Assembly (NCBI RefSeq): GCF_001263355.1
Contig: NZ_LGYO01000051.1
Location: 9,725-51,008 of the forward strand
Length of the DNA stretch: 41,284 nucleotides
DNA from: Acetobacterium bakii
GTDB lineage: Bacteria; Bacillota; Clostridia; Eubacteriales; Eubacteriaceae
Direction of reading: 5' to 3'
The notes beneath the pieces were generated by a model. That model made no database searches and was not told where the DNA came from. It saw only the letters and a program-made list of their open reading frames with translations. The first letter of the stretch is position 1; every line of letters begins with the position of its first letter. The position numbers and the translations under genes are program-made. Positions 1 through 8,533 of the stretch are shown here, in pieces.

Positions 1-114
1 GTTACACCCTCTTTTTTTAATAACTCAGATTAAGCATCCGCAATGCACATTGGTTACTCAAAGGCTGCGCTGGCATCAGATAACCTAATTCTTAAACGAA
101 GTCAGGACTGCCGC
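1..114 (-). other. Window edge, 3' of the first transporter gene
   Basis: No gene is visible here. On the minus strand the last bases before the window edge read AGAGGGTGTAAC, which could be the ribosome binding site of a further leftward gene starting just outside the window. That is an inference from one short motif. Confidence 0.3.
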
Positions 115-1482
115 TTAAATAATCTCTAATTCAGTTTTTATTTTTTTTGATGCAATATCATTGTCCATGTCCTTCATTTTTCTTGAGAGAATCACAAAGA
201 CGATCAGCCCAATTATCATGATTATGGCAGGGAACAGACAAAAACCGTTTTTAATCCCCTGAATCAGCTCCGGAGTTGGTGTCATATCGGCAATATACCC
301 GGCCGATGCCAGTACTGCTGTTATGATGACGCTTTTTATGAAGTTTCCGACTTTGATTGGTGTCGTCAACAGGGCCATGATAAAACCGCGGGCATTTTTC
401 CCAGTTCGCCATTCGCCATAATCAACACAAGAAGAATACATGGCCACAACCAGGGAATCCGGCAGGCCGTAACCGACAAAGGATACCAGCATCACTATTT
501 TGAAAGCGGTTGGCGACAATGGAAACAGCCAGGTAATCAGCAGGCCGGCAATGAAAATACACAATGCCCCTATATAAGCCTTATTCGGTCCAAACCGCTT
601 TGCCACCGTGGTCGCCAATGTTGCTGAAATCAGGATAACAACGGTCAGACCGGTCATGAAGATCGCCATGCCCGGGAGATCATTAAGGACATATTTAAAA
701 TAGTAGAATGACAGACCCAGGACCACAAACTTCCCTACATATCTGCCGAGATCGATTAAAAGCAAACCGATTAACGGCGGATTCTGGAGCAACTGTTTGA
801 GGATTTCACGAATCGGCATGCCTTCGGTTTTTTGAGACTTGAGAGTGGTTCCCCGAAAAGCATATTCTTTTGTCAGGAAAAAAAACGTCCAATAGCACAA
901 TACCATAATCAAGGCAACCATGATGACAACCGTAAGATAACCGCGTGCCGGATCATTGAAGGCAATGCTGGCCGCCTGGATGGCTTTCACTCCGACATAT
1001 GCGAAGGTAAGGGAACCAAGGGCATTGAAAACGCCTCGATTGGCGGACATCTTAACCCTTTCTTCGACATCAGACGTCAGCGCACTGTTCATCGCTATAT
1101 GAGCGGAATAGTAAACATCGAACACCAAATGGCCGACGACAAAACCGATACATGCCGTAATGGCATTAGTCACCGGACTTCCTATTTTTAAAAATTGAAG
1201 GATATAAAGCATCGCCGCTATTGGTGGACCAATCAACAGCCATGATCGGAATTTCCCCCACTTCAGGTTGCTTTTCTGCAGGATGATCCCAGCAACCGGA
1301 ACCCAAATCAGATCAAAGATACTGGTAATCATGAGCACTGACCCTGCCAACGCAACCGGCATTTTAACCGCATCAGTTAAGAATGCCGAAAAAAACATGA
1401 GTTCAACATAGATAAAAATCTGAAACCCAAACGAAGGCAAACCATAGAGATAGATAACACTTTTCTTTAATTTTTCTGCCAT
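115..1482 (-). CDS. GPH-type (MFS) cation symporter, copy 1
   Basis: 455 aa, almost wholly hydrophobic, with about 11-12 predicted membrane spans. The opening segment (LYGLPSFGFQ), the loop KSNLKWGKFRSWLLIGPP and the late YGEWRTGKNARG loop are typical of the glycoside-pentoside-hexuronide:cation symporter (MelB-like) family. The protein is clearly a paralogue of the transporter at 5838-7217; most of the N-terminal 120 residues align without gaps. The start ATG has an AAAGGAAAC ribosome site. It is the last gene of the leftward cluster, 98 bp after the DASS transporter. In GPH proteins next to corrinoid methyltransferase genes the substrate is often a methylated compound rather than a sugar; that assignment is inferred from context, and the substrate is unknown. 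Confidence 0.85.
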   Translation of the reverse strand: MAEKLKKSVIYLYGLPSFGFQIFIYVELMFFSAFLTDAVKMPVALAGSVLMITSIFDLIWVPVAGIILQKSNLKWGKFRSWLLIGPPIAAMLYILQFLKIGSPVTNAITACIGFVVGHLVFDVYYSAHIAMNSALTSDVEERVKMSANRGVFNALGSLTFAYVGVKAIQAASIAFNDPARGYLTVVIMVALIMVLCYWTFFFLTKEYAFRGTTLKSQKTEGMPIREILKQLLQNPPLIGLLLIDLGRYVGKFVVLGLSFYYFKYVLNDLPGMAIFMTGLTVVILISATLATTVAKRFGPNKAYIGALCIFIAGLLITWLFPLSPTAFKIVMLVSFVGYGLPDSLVVAMYSSCVDYGEWRTGKNARGFIMALLTTPIKVGNFIKSVIITAVLASAGYIADMTPTPELIQGIKNGFCLFPAIIMIIGLIVFVILSRKMKDMDNDIASKKIKTELEII

Positions 1483-1580
1483 TTTGTTTCCTTTCTAAAT
1501 AATTTGAATGTTTTTAATGTGCCATATCAAATGCAAGATCCTGTTAGCTTTATCTCCTGTTCGGCCTGTTATCCACAACT

Positions 1581-2975
1581 TTATATAAAACCAACAATCC
1601 GGCCGGCGATGGGCAGCCAGAGCGTAGCCAAGCCAATAAATGCCAATTGCAGCCAGACCGTGGCCTTAGGCATATCCGTCATTTTATAATAGCCGGCGGT
1701 ATAGGTAATCAATGGGATCGTATCGATGGGAAATAAATAACAGTTTCCGGCACACAGCCCCAGGGTAATGATGAGCAGGGCCGGATTGATCCCGATGGTG
1801 ACCCCCAAACTGACAATCACCGGAGATAGCACTCCGATCAGGGCCGGCGCTACCGGCACAACCAGCATAATCAGAAAAGCCATCACCGCCACAAAGAAAA
1901 CGGCTCCCATAGTGGATACCGACAGGGATGTGGGTAAAATATAGGTCACAAACCACTCGGTGATGCCGTTTGCCACAATTGTACTGGCAATGCATAAAAC
2001 CGTCCCGATCAGGATAAAGGAGGTCCAGCTGACGGCTTTCATATACTTGTCCCAGGTTAAGACTCTGATGCCGGGAAGGAATAAGCACACACAGCCGAAC
2101 AAGGCCACAACGGCCACTTCAATGGCAGGAAAAAAGGAACTGAGCAACCAGAAAAACATCATCCCGGATGCAATAATAATCACTTTGATTTCGCGCGTGC
2201 CGATTTTTTCTTTGACCTCAATGGTGGTCAGATACTGCCTGATATCATCGGCATCGATTTCAGCCGGGGGATATATTTTTGTTAATACCAGCCACGAAAG
2301 GGGCACCATAACCAGCACAATGGGAATCGCACAGGCCATCCACTGGATAAAGGTAATCTGAATCCCGGCCAAATCCCTTAACAGCCCAATGGTCAGAATA
2401 TTGATGCCGCTGCCGGCTGGGGTCATGATTCCTCCCAACATGATGGCAATGGGGATTCCCATCATCAGGGATTTGGCGGTTTTTCGGCGATCCGCATCAT
2501 TTTTGAAAAGTGTCAGGAAGCTGGCGCCGATGCCCATAAAAACAACAACAGTGGGCACATCGGTGACAATGGAGGAAACAATGGCACCGGCGATCATGAT
2601 GGCCAGCACGCAGGTTTTAACATCTTTTCCGAATCTTTTAATCAGCGCATGGAGGATCCGCGGTACAATCGGAGTCGAGCTGACAGCTTCGGACAAACCG
2701 AAAGAAGCCAGCACGAAAAATAAGATCGGATTGGTAAAACCGATTAAACCGGACGCTAAATTTTTCGTTACTCCCAGTACCGGTAACAAACCCAGACATA
2801 AGAAACAGATGACACCAACCGGAAGCGCTTCAGAAATCAACATGATCAGAAAGAACAAAAGGATGCCGATGGTAACCATCCCCTGATCGGTTAAACCAAC
2901 TGGTACAGGCAGAAAAAAAGTGGCAACAAGTACGGTTATGCTTAATATTATGCCGATTAGCTGTTTTCTATTCAT
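1581..2975 (-). CDS. DASS/SLC13-type anion permease
   Basis: 464 aa integral membrane protein of the divalent anion:sodium symporter (DASS, SLC13) family. It shows about 11-12 hydrophobic segments, the early SEALPVGV segment, a TPAGSGIN segment in the first half and VVPVAPALIGVLSP near the end, resembling the two pseudo-symmetric substrate/sodium motifs of the family. I place the start at the ATG at 2975: GAGGTGG lies just upstream and a TTG four codons earlier would overlap that site. It is separated from the methyltransferase gene by a hairpin (3031-3066) and so may have its own transcript. The coding sequence is visibly more GC-rich than the transporter at 5838. Substrate unknown; an anionic methoxylated acid or a dicarboxylate would fit the neighbours. 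Confidence 0.85.
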   Translation of the reverse strand: MNRKQLIGIILSITVLVATFFLPVPVGLTDQGMVTIGILLFFLIMLISEALPVGVICFLCLGLLPVLGVTKNLASGLIGFTNPILFFVLASFGLSEAVSSTPIVPRILHALIKRFGKDVKTCVLAIMIAGAIVSSIVTDVPTVVVFMGIGASFLTLFKNDADRRKTAKSLMMGIPIAIMLGGIMTPAGSGINILTIGLLRDLAGIQITFIQWMACAIPIVLVMVPLSWLVLTKIYPPAEIDADDIRQYLTTIEVKEKIGTREIKVIIIASGMMFFWLLSSFFPAIEVAVVALFGCVCLFLPGIRVLTWDKYMKAVSWTSFILIGTVLCIASTIVANGITEWFVTYILPTSLSVSTMGAVFFVAVMAFLIMLVVPVAPALIGVLSPVIVSLGVTIGINPALLIITLGLCAGNCYLFPIDTIPLITYTAGYYKMTDMPKATVWLQLAFIGLATLWLPIAGRIVGFI

Positions 2976-3030
2976 TATCCACCTCAAGACTTTATTTTAT
3001 GACTTTATTTTATGATTTCATTTTAATTAA

Positions 3031-3066
3031 CAAGAAGCCAATTCGTGATTCAGAAAAGGCTTCTTG
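3031..3066 (-). terminator. Hairpin after the UroD-type methyltransferase gene
   Basis: CAAGAAGCC (3031-3039) and GGCTTCTTG (3058-3066) form a perfect 9-bp stem with an 18-nt loop, 58 bp past the stop of the methyltransferase gene. The T-run after it on the minus strand is weak (TTAATTAAAATG), so termination may be partial. Confidence 0.5.
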
Positions 3067-3123
3067 ATTTATTTGACATTAATTATTGATTTTCAAATTA
3101 AAAGTTTGATTAACGGTGCAGTT

Positions 3124-4104
3124 TTAAAACATTTCCTTAGTCATTCGGTCAATTGCTTCATCGGTTGCTTCATAAACACCCGGGAATGAGCTGACATTCA
3201 ATCCCTGGCTGGCACCGGGAATAAAGTATAGCTTACCGCATCGTCGACAGGCTGTTTCCACTTTTTCCTCAATGTTTTCCTTGGTCCAGCCAGGGAAGTC
3301 AATGACGCCGCTGTCGATATCGCCCATGAATGTAATTTTTCCGCCATATTCTTTTATTAAATCCGGAACATGGTTGGTTGTCATAACACCCTGCCAGATA
3401 TCGATTCCCATTTCAATCATAGCTGGGACCAGATTGGCAGCATAGCTGTCACTATGATGAATAATCAATTCAACACCATTGTCTTTATAGTAACCATAAA
3501 TTTTCTTATATGCCGGAACAAAGAATTCCTCAAACATGGCTGGGGAGATAAAAGAGTTAATCTGGCTACCCCAGTCATCATGATGAAAAACAGCATCCGG
3601 GTGAAGATGATCAACAAATTCTTTGGCCAGCTTCAGTTCGAATTCCACAATATAATCAATCAGTTCATGCATGGCTTCCGGTTCCTCATAATAGGCCATT
3701 AATGCTTCTTCCATACTCATCAGGTAATGTACCTGCTCGAAAATACCCGGAGCAACAAAAACAGTGACATACTGATCATTTCGATCGACTGCTTCAGCAT
3801 CGGCGATAGCCACCGCCCATGATTCTTCCGAGCATTCGACGGAAGGAGCTTTAACGTAATCCCGCCATTTGGTAATGTCTTTAATAACAATATGTTCCTC
3901 ATCGTGAACCGGGAATGCTCCCAATTGACCTTCCGGCCAGCGGATGGTTACTCCCCATTCATTGACTATTTCTCCACCGATTGGCGGTTTAATGCGGGTA
4001 ATCGGGGTTCTCATCATCATCGCAAACGCTTCATATTGTTTGACAAAGCGATCCGGATTGCCACCCTTCATCACTTCTACTAAGTTCTGTTTTTTTGTCA
4101 ACAT
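3124..4104 (-). CDS. UroD/MtaA-family corrinoid methyltransferase (methyltransferase I type)
   Basis: 326 aa, full length for the uroporphyrinogen decarboxylase-like fold used by MtaA, MtbA, CmuA and the O-demethylase enzymes MtvB/OdmB/VdmB. Its likely role is to move a methyl group from a growth substrate to the Co(I) of the corrinoid protein encoded at 4982-5614. Features consistent with the fold are HHDDWGSQ (residues 174-181), IIHHSDS (214-220) and GDID (261-264). The H-x-C zinc motif of MtaA is not present; the equivalent region reads HHSDS, as in ether-cleaving members. It is the third gene of a compact run: CP, pterin methyltransferase (49-bp gap), this gene. Context favours a phenyl methyl ether or similar methoxylated compound as donor, but quaternary amines or thioethers cannot be excluded. 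Family sure, substrate unsure. Confidence 0.85.
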   Translation of the reverse strand: MLTKKQNLVEVMKGGNPDRFVKQYEAFAMMMRTPITRIKPPIGGEIVNEWGVTIRWPEGQLGAFPVHDEEHIVIKDITKWRDYVKAPSVECSEESWAVAIADAEAVDRNDQYVTVFVAPGIFEQVHYLMSMEEALMAYYEEPEAMHELIDYIVEFELKLAKEFVDHLHPDAVFHHDDWGSQINSFISPAMFEEFFVPAYKKIYGYYKDNGVELIIHHSDSYAANLVPAMIEMGIDIWQGVMTTNHVPDLIKEYGGKITFMGDIDSGVIDFPGWTKENIEEKVETACRRCGKLYFIPGASQGLNVSSFPGVYEATDEAIDRMTKEMF

Positions 4105-4153
4105 TATAATTTCTCCTTTTTAATTAACTCTATTTAGGTGTTTCGTCTTTAAA

Positions 4154-4957
4154 TTATTTTACAGGTCCAAAAATCCCTTCGCGGTAGGCGCCGATGTATT
4201 CCATGCAGTATTCGTCTTCGCCCAACAGCGCTTCCGTGGCGAAGATAATGCCCATTAAATCGCGGTTTAATGGATCAAGGATGGCACTGTCCAGTCCGGC
4301 GTTCATAGCCAGAACCACAAAGCCCATGTTAACCATTTTACGAACTGGGAGGTTAAAAGAAATGTTGCTGACTGCACCGGTGACATGGATGGTGGGGTAC
4401 TGGGTTTTGATCTCTTTAATGACTTCGGTGACCATGGCAATGCCGTCTTCGGAAGTGCAGAGCATTTCAACCAGGGGGTCAATGTGCATCCGGGCAGGAT
4501 CGATCTTATATTCCTTGACTTTGGCCATTAAATCGGCAAATACGTCCAGTCGGTCTTTGGCGGTTTTGGGGATGCCTTTATCGCTGTTTAATAGGGCCAC
4601 ACATTCCCATTTGGTGTCGGCGATGGCAGCAAATGCGGCGTCAATCTTATCCCCTTCCAGGGATACGGAATTAAACAGTCCGGGTTTGTTGCAATAGTTC
4701 ATGGACTCGATGCAGGTGTGGACGTTGGGGCTGTCCACCGCAATGGGAAGGTCAGTGGCATCCTGGACGATATCGATGAGCCATTTCATGGTTTCCAGTT
4801 CGATGTCATCGTCCACGGATGCGCAGACATCGATAAAGTCCACACCGGCTTCCGTTTGTTTAATGGCCAGCTCTCGAATAAAATCAGCATTCTTTTCCTT
4901 AATGGCCTTGGCGGTTGATGGAATCGCACCGTTTATTTTTTCTCCAATAATGATCAT
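4154..4957 (-). CDS. Methyltetrahydrofolate:corrinoid methyltransferase (AcsE/MtvC-like, methyltransferase II)
   Basis: 267 aa, the length of the pterin-binding TIM-barrel (dihydropteroate synthase-like) methyltransferases AcsE/MeTr, MtvC and OdmD-type enzymes. Visible motifs are GEKINGAIPST at the N terminus, DVCASVDDD (about 43-51), DSPN, NSVSLEG, a DPLVEML strand and GAVSNISFNLPVRK, the counterpart of the GxSNxSFxLPxR signature of this family. It would take the methyl group from the methylated corrinoid protein and make N5-methyltetrahydrofolate for the methyl branch of the Wood-Ljungdahl pathway. It follows the corrinoid protein gene by 24 bp and has an AAGGAGATAAAT ribosome site. A true AcsE would be expected in an acs cluster, which is absent here, so the catabolic role is preferred. 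Confidence 0.88.
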   Translation of the reverse strand: MIIIGEKINGAIPSTAKAIKEKNADFIRELAIKQTEAGVDFIDVCASVDDDIELETMKWLIDIVQDATDLPIAVDSPNVHTCIESMNYCNKPGLFNSVSLEGDKIDAAFAAIADTKWECVALLNSDKGIPKTAKDRLDVFADLMAKVKEYKIDPARMHIDPLVEMLCTSEDGIAMVTEVIKEIKTQYPTIHVTGAVSNISFNLPVRKMVNMGFVVLAMNAGLDSAILDPLNRDLMGIIFATEALLGEDEYCMEYIGAYREGIFGPVK

Positions 4958-4981
4958 ATTTATCTCCTTAGATTTATAAAA

Positions 4982-5614
4982 CTAAGCGGTTGCCAGCTCT
5001 TTGGCTTTGACAGCGGCGGTTCCGGCATCGGGAGCAAATCCGTCAGCGCCAATTTCGGCTGCGTATTCCGGGGTCACCGGAGCTCCACCGACAATGACCT
5101 TGAATCCGGTTAAACCGCTGGCTTTGATGGTAGCAACAGCTTCTTTCATGGCCGGCATGGTTGAGGTTAGCAGACCTGAGCAGGCCACGATTTTAACATT
5201 ATCATGATCTTTAATGGCCTGAACAAAAGTTTCGGCGGGTACGTCAACGCCAAGATCAACCATATCAAATCCGGCACTTTCAATCATCAGTGATACCAGG
5301 TTTTTCCCGATATCATGCAAGTCACCGGCTACGGTCCCAATGATGCAGGTGCCCAATTTTGAGGCACCGTCACCGGCCAGGTGTGGTTTAAGAACATCCA
5401 CGCCCTTTGACATGGCTTTAGCAGCGATGAGCATTTCCGGCACGAAAATTTCTCCGGTTGAGAATTTTTCACCGACAACACCCATGGATTCAACCATAGC
5501 ATCCAGAATATCCTGGGGATTATTCCCCGCGTCCAGTGCTTCTTGTACCAGACCCGGAACGAGTTTGGATTTTCCTGCTTCTACCTTAGCTTTTACTTCT
5601 TCAATTTTAGTCAT
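4982..5614 (-). CDS. Corrinoid-binding methyl carrier protein (MtvA/OdmA/MtbC type)
   Basis: 210 aa, the usual two-domain layout. Residues 1-85 are the helical B12-binding cap (methionine synthase B12-binding domain 1). Residues 87-210 are the Rossmann-like cobalamin domain with D98-L-H100-D-I-G103, whose histidine ligates cobalt in base-off corrinoids, followed by SGLLTST and GGAPVT. It carries the methyl group between the two methyltransferases encoded immediately downstream. The ribosome site AAGGAGGAAAAAA is very strong, fitting the high level expected of the shuttle protein. No reductive activator (RACE/RamA) gene lies in the window and must be supplied elsewhere. Confidence 0.93.
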   Translation of the reverse strand: MTKIEEVKAKVEAGKSKLVPGLVQEALDAGNNPQDILDAMVESMGVVGEKFSTGEIFVPEMLIAAKAMSKGVDVLKPHLAGDGASKLGTCIIGTVAGDLHDIGKNLVSLMIESAGFDMVDLGVDVPAETFVQAIKDHDNVKIVACSGLLTSTMPAMKEAVATIKASGLTGFKVIVGGAPVTPEYAAEIGADGFAPDAGTAAVKAKELATA

Positions 5615-5700
5615 TTTTTTCCTCCTTGGAATTAAATATTGTGGGCAATTGTGAAATTTTTAAAAATAGCCATAAATTGCTTGATGTCAGTTTTCATAAA

Positions 5701-5758
5701 CAATTTCACAACCCGGTTGAACAGTGGATTCCACTATTCAGCCAGGTTTGAAAAATTG
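5701..5758 (-). promoter_or_regulatory. Long imperfect hairpin in the leader of the methyltransferase operon
   Basis: Read on the minus strand, CAATTTTTCAAACCTGGC and its continuation to AGTGG pair with CCACTGTTCAACCGGG and TTGTGAAATTG across a 3-nt loop, giving about 27 paired positions with a few wobbles and mismatches. It lies between the transporter (stop 5838) and the corrinoid protein (start 5614), without a good T-run. It could be a weak terminator, an mRNA processing or stabilising structure that raises corrinoid-protein mRNA, or a regulator site. Confidence 0.45.
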
Positions 5759-5837
5759 CTTCATGTAAACAGACAGACCGATAACGGTACTTTTTGCAAA
5801 GACCTGATTAAATTTTGTTCAAAATTCTCATGCTGAT

Positions 5838-7217
5838 TTATTTTGCTTCAGATGTTAGTTGTTTTCTTTCTGCAACTTCCTGATTAATTTCAGCCATTCT
5901 TTTAGGTGTTAATGTGTATAATTTCATCATCAATAACAATCCTATTATCATAAAGATTGCTGGATACAATGCAAATCCATTTTTAATGCCCTGGACTAAT
6001 TCCGGGGTAACTGCCATATCCGCAACATAGCTTACAGAACCAAGCACAGCGGCAATGATTACCGATCTGATAAAAATAGAAATTTTTATGGGGAAACTGA
6101 TCAGTGACATGATAAATCCGCGGGCATTTTTCCCTGTTTTCCATTCACCATAGTCAACTGTTGCTGAGTACATAGCAACACCCAATGAATCTGGTAAGCC
6201 GTAACCGATATAGGCAACAAACATAACAATTTTGAAAACATTTGCCTGAAGTGGTAAAAACCATACCATCAGCAAGCCGATAACTAATAAACCCAGAGAA
6301 ATTATGTACGCGTTTTTTTCGCCAATGCGCTTAGCAACAGGTGCCGCGATCATGGCTGCAAAGAAACTTACAATGGTTAATCCAGTCATAAATAATGCCA
6401 GTCCCGGTAAGTCATTGATGACATATTTGAAGTAATAAAATGCCATTCCAAAAATAACGAATCGACCCAAGTATCTTCCCAGTTCCACTAACATTAAACC
6501 TATTAAAGGTGGGTTGATTACAATTTGTTTTAGCATTTCTCCAACAGACATCTTGTCAGCTGGTTTTCCGATTTTTGTTTCACTACCACTTTGAGCATAG
6601 TCTTTTATCATAATAAAATAAATTACATTACATGCGATCATGATAAGGCCTGTGATGGCAGCCATGTAGGTATACCCTAAAACCGGATTACCGACACTGG
6701 CACCAATTGCTGTAATGGACTTAACTCCAAAGTAAGAAAATACGAGTGCACCAAGTGCATTGAACATTCCTCTGTTACTGGCCATAGAAATTCGTTCTTC
6801 ACGAACGGTTGTCAGCGCATTATTCAGTGATATATGTGCTGCATAAAAGGTATTCCAGACAAGATGACTGACGGCAAAACCAACAAAAATTATGAGTGCA
6901 CTAGTTGTTGATGAACCAATTTGTGAAAACTGAAGCACATAAAACACTGCGGCAATGGGAGGACCTACCAAAAGCCATGAACGGTATTTACCCCATTTCA
7001 TATTGCTTTTTTCCAGGATAACTCCAGATGTTGGTACCGCTAAAATATCAACGATACTGGTAGCAAGTAAGATGATACTTACAATTGCTAAAGGTAATTT
7101 TGCAAAATCGGTTAAAAAGGCTGCGAAAAAAAAGACTTCAATGTTTACGAGTGTTTGAAATCCAAAAGAAGGCAATCCATAAAGATTAATAACTGATTTT
7201 TTCAATGGTTTATTCAT
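5838..7217 (-). CDS. GPH-type (MFS) cation symporter, copy 2
   Basis: 459 aa from the ATG at 7217, which has a CAGAGGAG ribosome site; an in-frame extension upstream to 7328 has no such site and its residues are not transporter-like. About 11-12 membrane spans. Segments LYGLPSFGFQ, KSNMKWGKYRSWLLVGPP, YFKYVINDLPG and YGEWKTGKNARG match the paralogue at 115-1482 almost residue for residue. It lies 223 bp upstream of the corrinoid-protein gene on the same strand and is the first gene of the cluster. Probable role: uptake of the methylated growth substrate. The DNA is noticeably more AT-rich than the paralogue and the DASS gene, so the two transporters have different histories despite their similarity. 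Confidence 0.85.
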   Translation of the reverse strand: MNKPLKKSVINLYGLPSFGFQTLVNIEVFFFAAFLTDFAKLPLAIVSIILLATSIVDILAVPTSGVILEKSNMKWGKYRSWLLVGPPIAAVFYVLQFSQIGSSTTSALIIFVGFAVSHLVWNTFYAAHISLNNALTTVREERISMASNRGMFNALGALVFSYFGVKSITAIGASVGNPVLGYTYMAAITGLIMIACNVIYFIMIKDYAQSGSETKIGKPADKMSVGEMLKQIVINPPLIGLMLVELGRYLGRFVIFGMAFYYFKYVINDLPGLALFMTGLTIVSFFAAMIAAPVAKRIGEKNAYIISLGLLVIGLLMVWFLPLQANVFKIVMFVAYIGYGLPDSLGVAMYSATVDYGEWKTGKNARGFIMSLISFPIKISIFIRSVIIAAVLGSVSYVADMAVTPELVQGIKNGFALYPAIFMIIGLLLMMKLYTLTPKRMAEINQEVAERKQLTSEAK

Positions 7218-7844
7218 AATTTTTCTCCTCTGTTTTTTGAATTTAATAAAATAATAATGATTCCTTTTTATGACCCTTAGTCCTAACCACATAAAATGGT
7301 CAATCCACATACCTTGAGCCAGTCTCAAAGATTCTATCCAATATCTCCGTCAGTACTGATTAATTTTGCAAGATAATTTTCGTTTACAGTGCAATCCTGC
7401 CCGTTCTCCTTTCTCATTAAATCGATGATCACTGAAGAGATTTTGATTATTCAAAGATTAACTTATTGACTTTTTTGCTTCTTATTAGTAAATTATTTTA
7501 TAATTACTAGTGTTTTTATAACATGATTGTACTCGTATTCATTCCAAATGTCAACCGTATTTTTAGTATATTTTATTGATTTAACTAATTATTGATGCAT
7601 GTAATCGTTATTAGCTGTTATCATTCTTGTATTTTAAACGATTTCCTTTTGTTTTATATGTTTTTATTCATAAATATTTTTATCAAGCATTGGGATATTT
7701 TATAAAATTTCAATATTTACAATTTATTATAAATATTGATTTATCCATTTCCGAGTGTCCAAAAGGCATCATCATAATGGTACCCGATCTTCCCTCTTTT
7801 TTTGATACAAACCACATGATACAATCAAAAAGAGCATTTTTCTC
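7218..7844. other. AT-rich intergenic region
   Basis: 627 bp without a gene I can support. It must hold the promoter of the leftward transporter. A 73-codon reading frame at 7627-7848 (+) has low-complexity Phe/Ile/Tyr content, no ribosome site and ends in an ATGA overlap with the next frame; I regard it as chance in AT-rich DNA. The block 7741-7810 is less AT-rich and may be a gene remnant. Confidence 0.5.
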
Positions 7845-8090
7845 ATGAAGGGTCATTTTTGGCAGACAATTTTTTTTGTCATATTTTGGAACATCATCAT
7901 TTCAGTTATGTTCGTTGTCATTATTTTTATTCTTGAAATCATTGCGTTCTTTTCTTTGCGCCAGCTTATGGGAAACACCATGGCTTTATCGATTTTTATC
8001 GCATCTTTTGGTTTTTTAGTGATACCTTCTGCTGCAAGACGAAATCAAATTCAGCACAAATTAAATGAGTTGATTACTCCTGAAAATTAG
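7845..8090 (+). CDS. Small membrane protein, unknown function
   Basis: 81 aa with two or three hydrophobic segments (about residues 6-37 and 46-62) followed by a charged tail (ARRNQIQHKLNELITPEN). Not recognised. The ATG at 7845 has no clear ribosome site, which lowers confidence. It precedes the DUF5808-like gene on the same strand by 59 bp and could be part of the same transcript, or it could be the remnant of a larger membrane protein. Confidence 0.4.
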   Translation: MKGHFWQTIFFVIFWNIIISVMFVVIIFILEIIAFFSLRQLMGNTMALSIFIASFGFLVIPSAARRNQIQHKLNELITPEN

Positions 8091-8149
8091 GGGTAAAATA
8101 ACTGCATCGCTATATTAATTAAACCACCATCATAGAAGGGAGAAAAAAA

Positions 8150-8380
8150 ATGGATAAGAGAAAATGGACAAAGCAAGAAATTGATACGTATCGAGAAAAT
8201 AATAGCACTTTTTATTACCTCAACCCCGAAGATTCAAATTTTCTTGTGCCCAAACCATATGGGCTGGGCTGGACTGTAAACTGGGCAAATCCAAAGACTT
8301 GGTTCTTTGTTTTTCTCATCACCAGTTTTTATGTGGCACGATTCTTTTACAGACGTCAAAAAAAGTCTAAAAACACTTAA
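8150..8380 (+). CDS. DUF5808-like small membrane-anchored protein
   Basis: 76 aa. The middle (NPEDSNFLVPKPYGLGWTVN, residues 25-44) matches the pattern of DUF5808 domains as I remember them: NP-D-P followed by FVPK-G-GWT-N. A single hydrophobic segment (FFVFLITSFYVARFF, about 51-65) and a basic tail follow. The start is supported by GAAGGGAGAAAAAAA. DUF5808 usually sits at the C terminus of larger DUF1648 membrane proteins near GntR regulators, so this is a stand-alone version. Function unknown. Confidence 0.65.
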   Translation: MDKRKWTKQEIDTYRENNSTFYYLNPEDSNFLVPKPYGLGWTVNWANPKTWFFVFLITSFYVARFFYRRQKKSKNT

Positions 8381-8474
8381 TCCTACTAGGCTGTTTCTTG
8401 GTGTTCAATCTTCAATGTGACAATCAAAACGTCCCTACTATTTCTGTCTTTAATAAAGACAGTGCAAATTTTAG

Positions 8475-8526
8475 TTGTGATTAAATCACCTCCATTATAT
8501 AATGAAATGTATCTATATAATGGAGG
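8475..8526 (+). promoter_or_regulatory. Promoter with overlapping 14-bp perfect operator dyad
   Basis: TTGTGA (8475-8480), a 17-bp spacer and TATAAT (8498-8503) make a good sigma-70 type promoter. A perfect inverted repeat covers it: ACCTCCATTATATA (8488-8501) and TATATAATGGAGGT (8514-8527), 12 bp apart. The left arm overlaps the -10 box and the right arm contains the GGAGG ribosome site of the dehydrogenase. With a start near 8510 the RNA would contain only the right arm, so a DNA-binding repressor site is more likely than an RNA switch. No regulator gene is adjacent. Confidence 0.7.
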
Positions 8527-8533
8527 TAATCCC

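Noticed and set aside
5639-5837. Cobalamin riboswitch before the corrinoid protein gene
   Set aside because: No B12-box (GCCACTG-like) or the expected multi-helix fold was seen, only one long hairpin.
7627-7848. Plus-strand frame of 73 codons before the small membrane protein
   Set aside because: AT-rich low-complexity translation without a ribosome site; probably chance.
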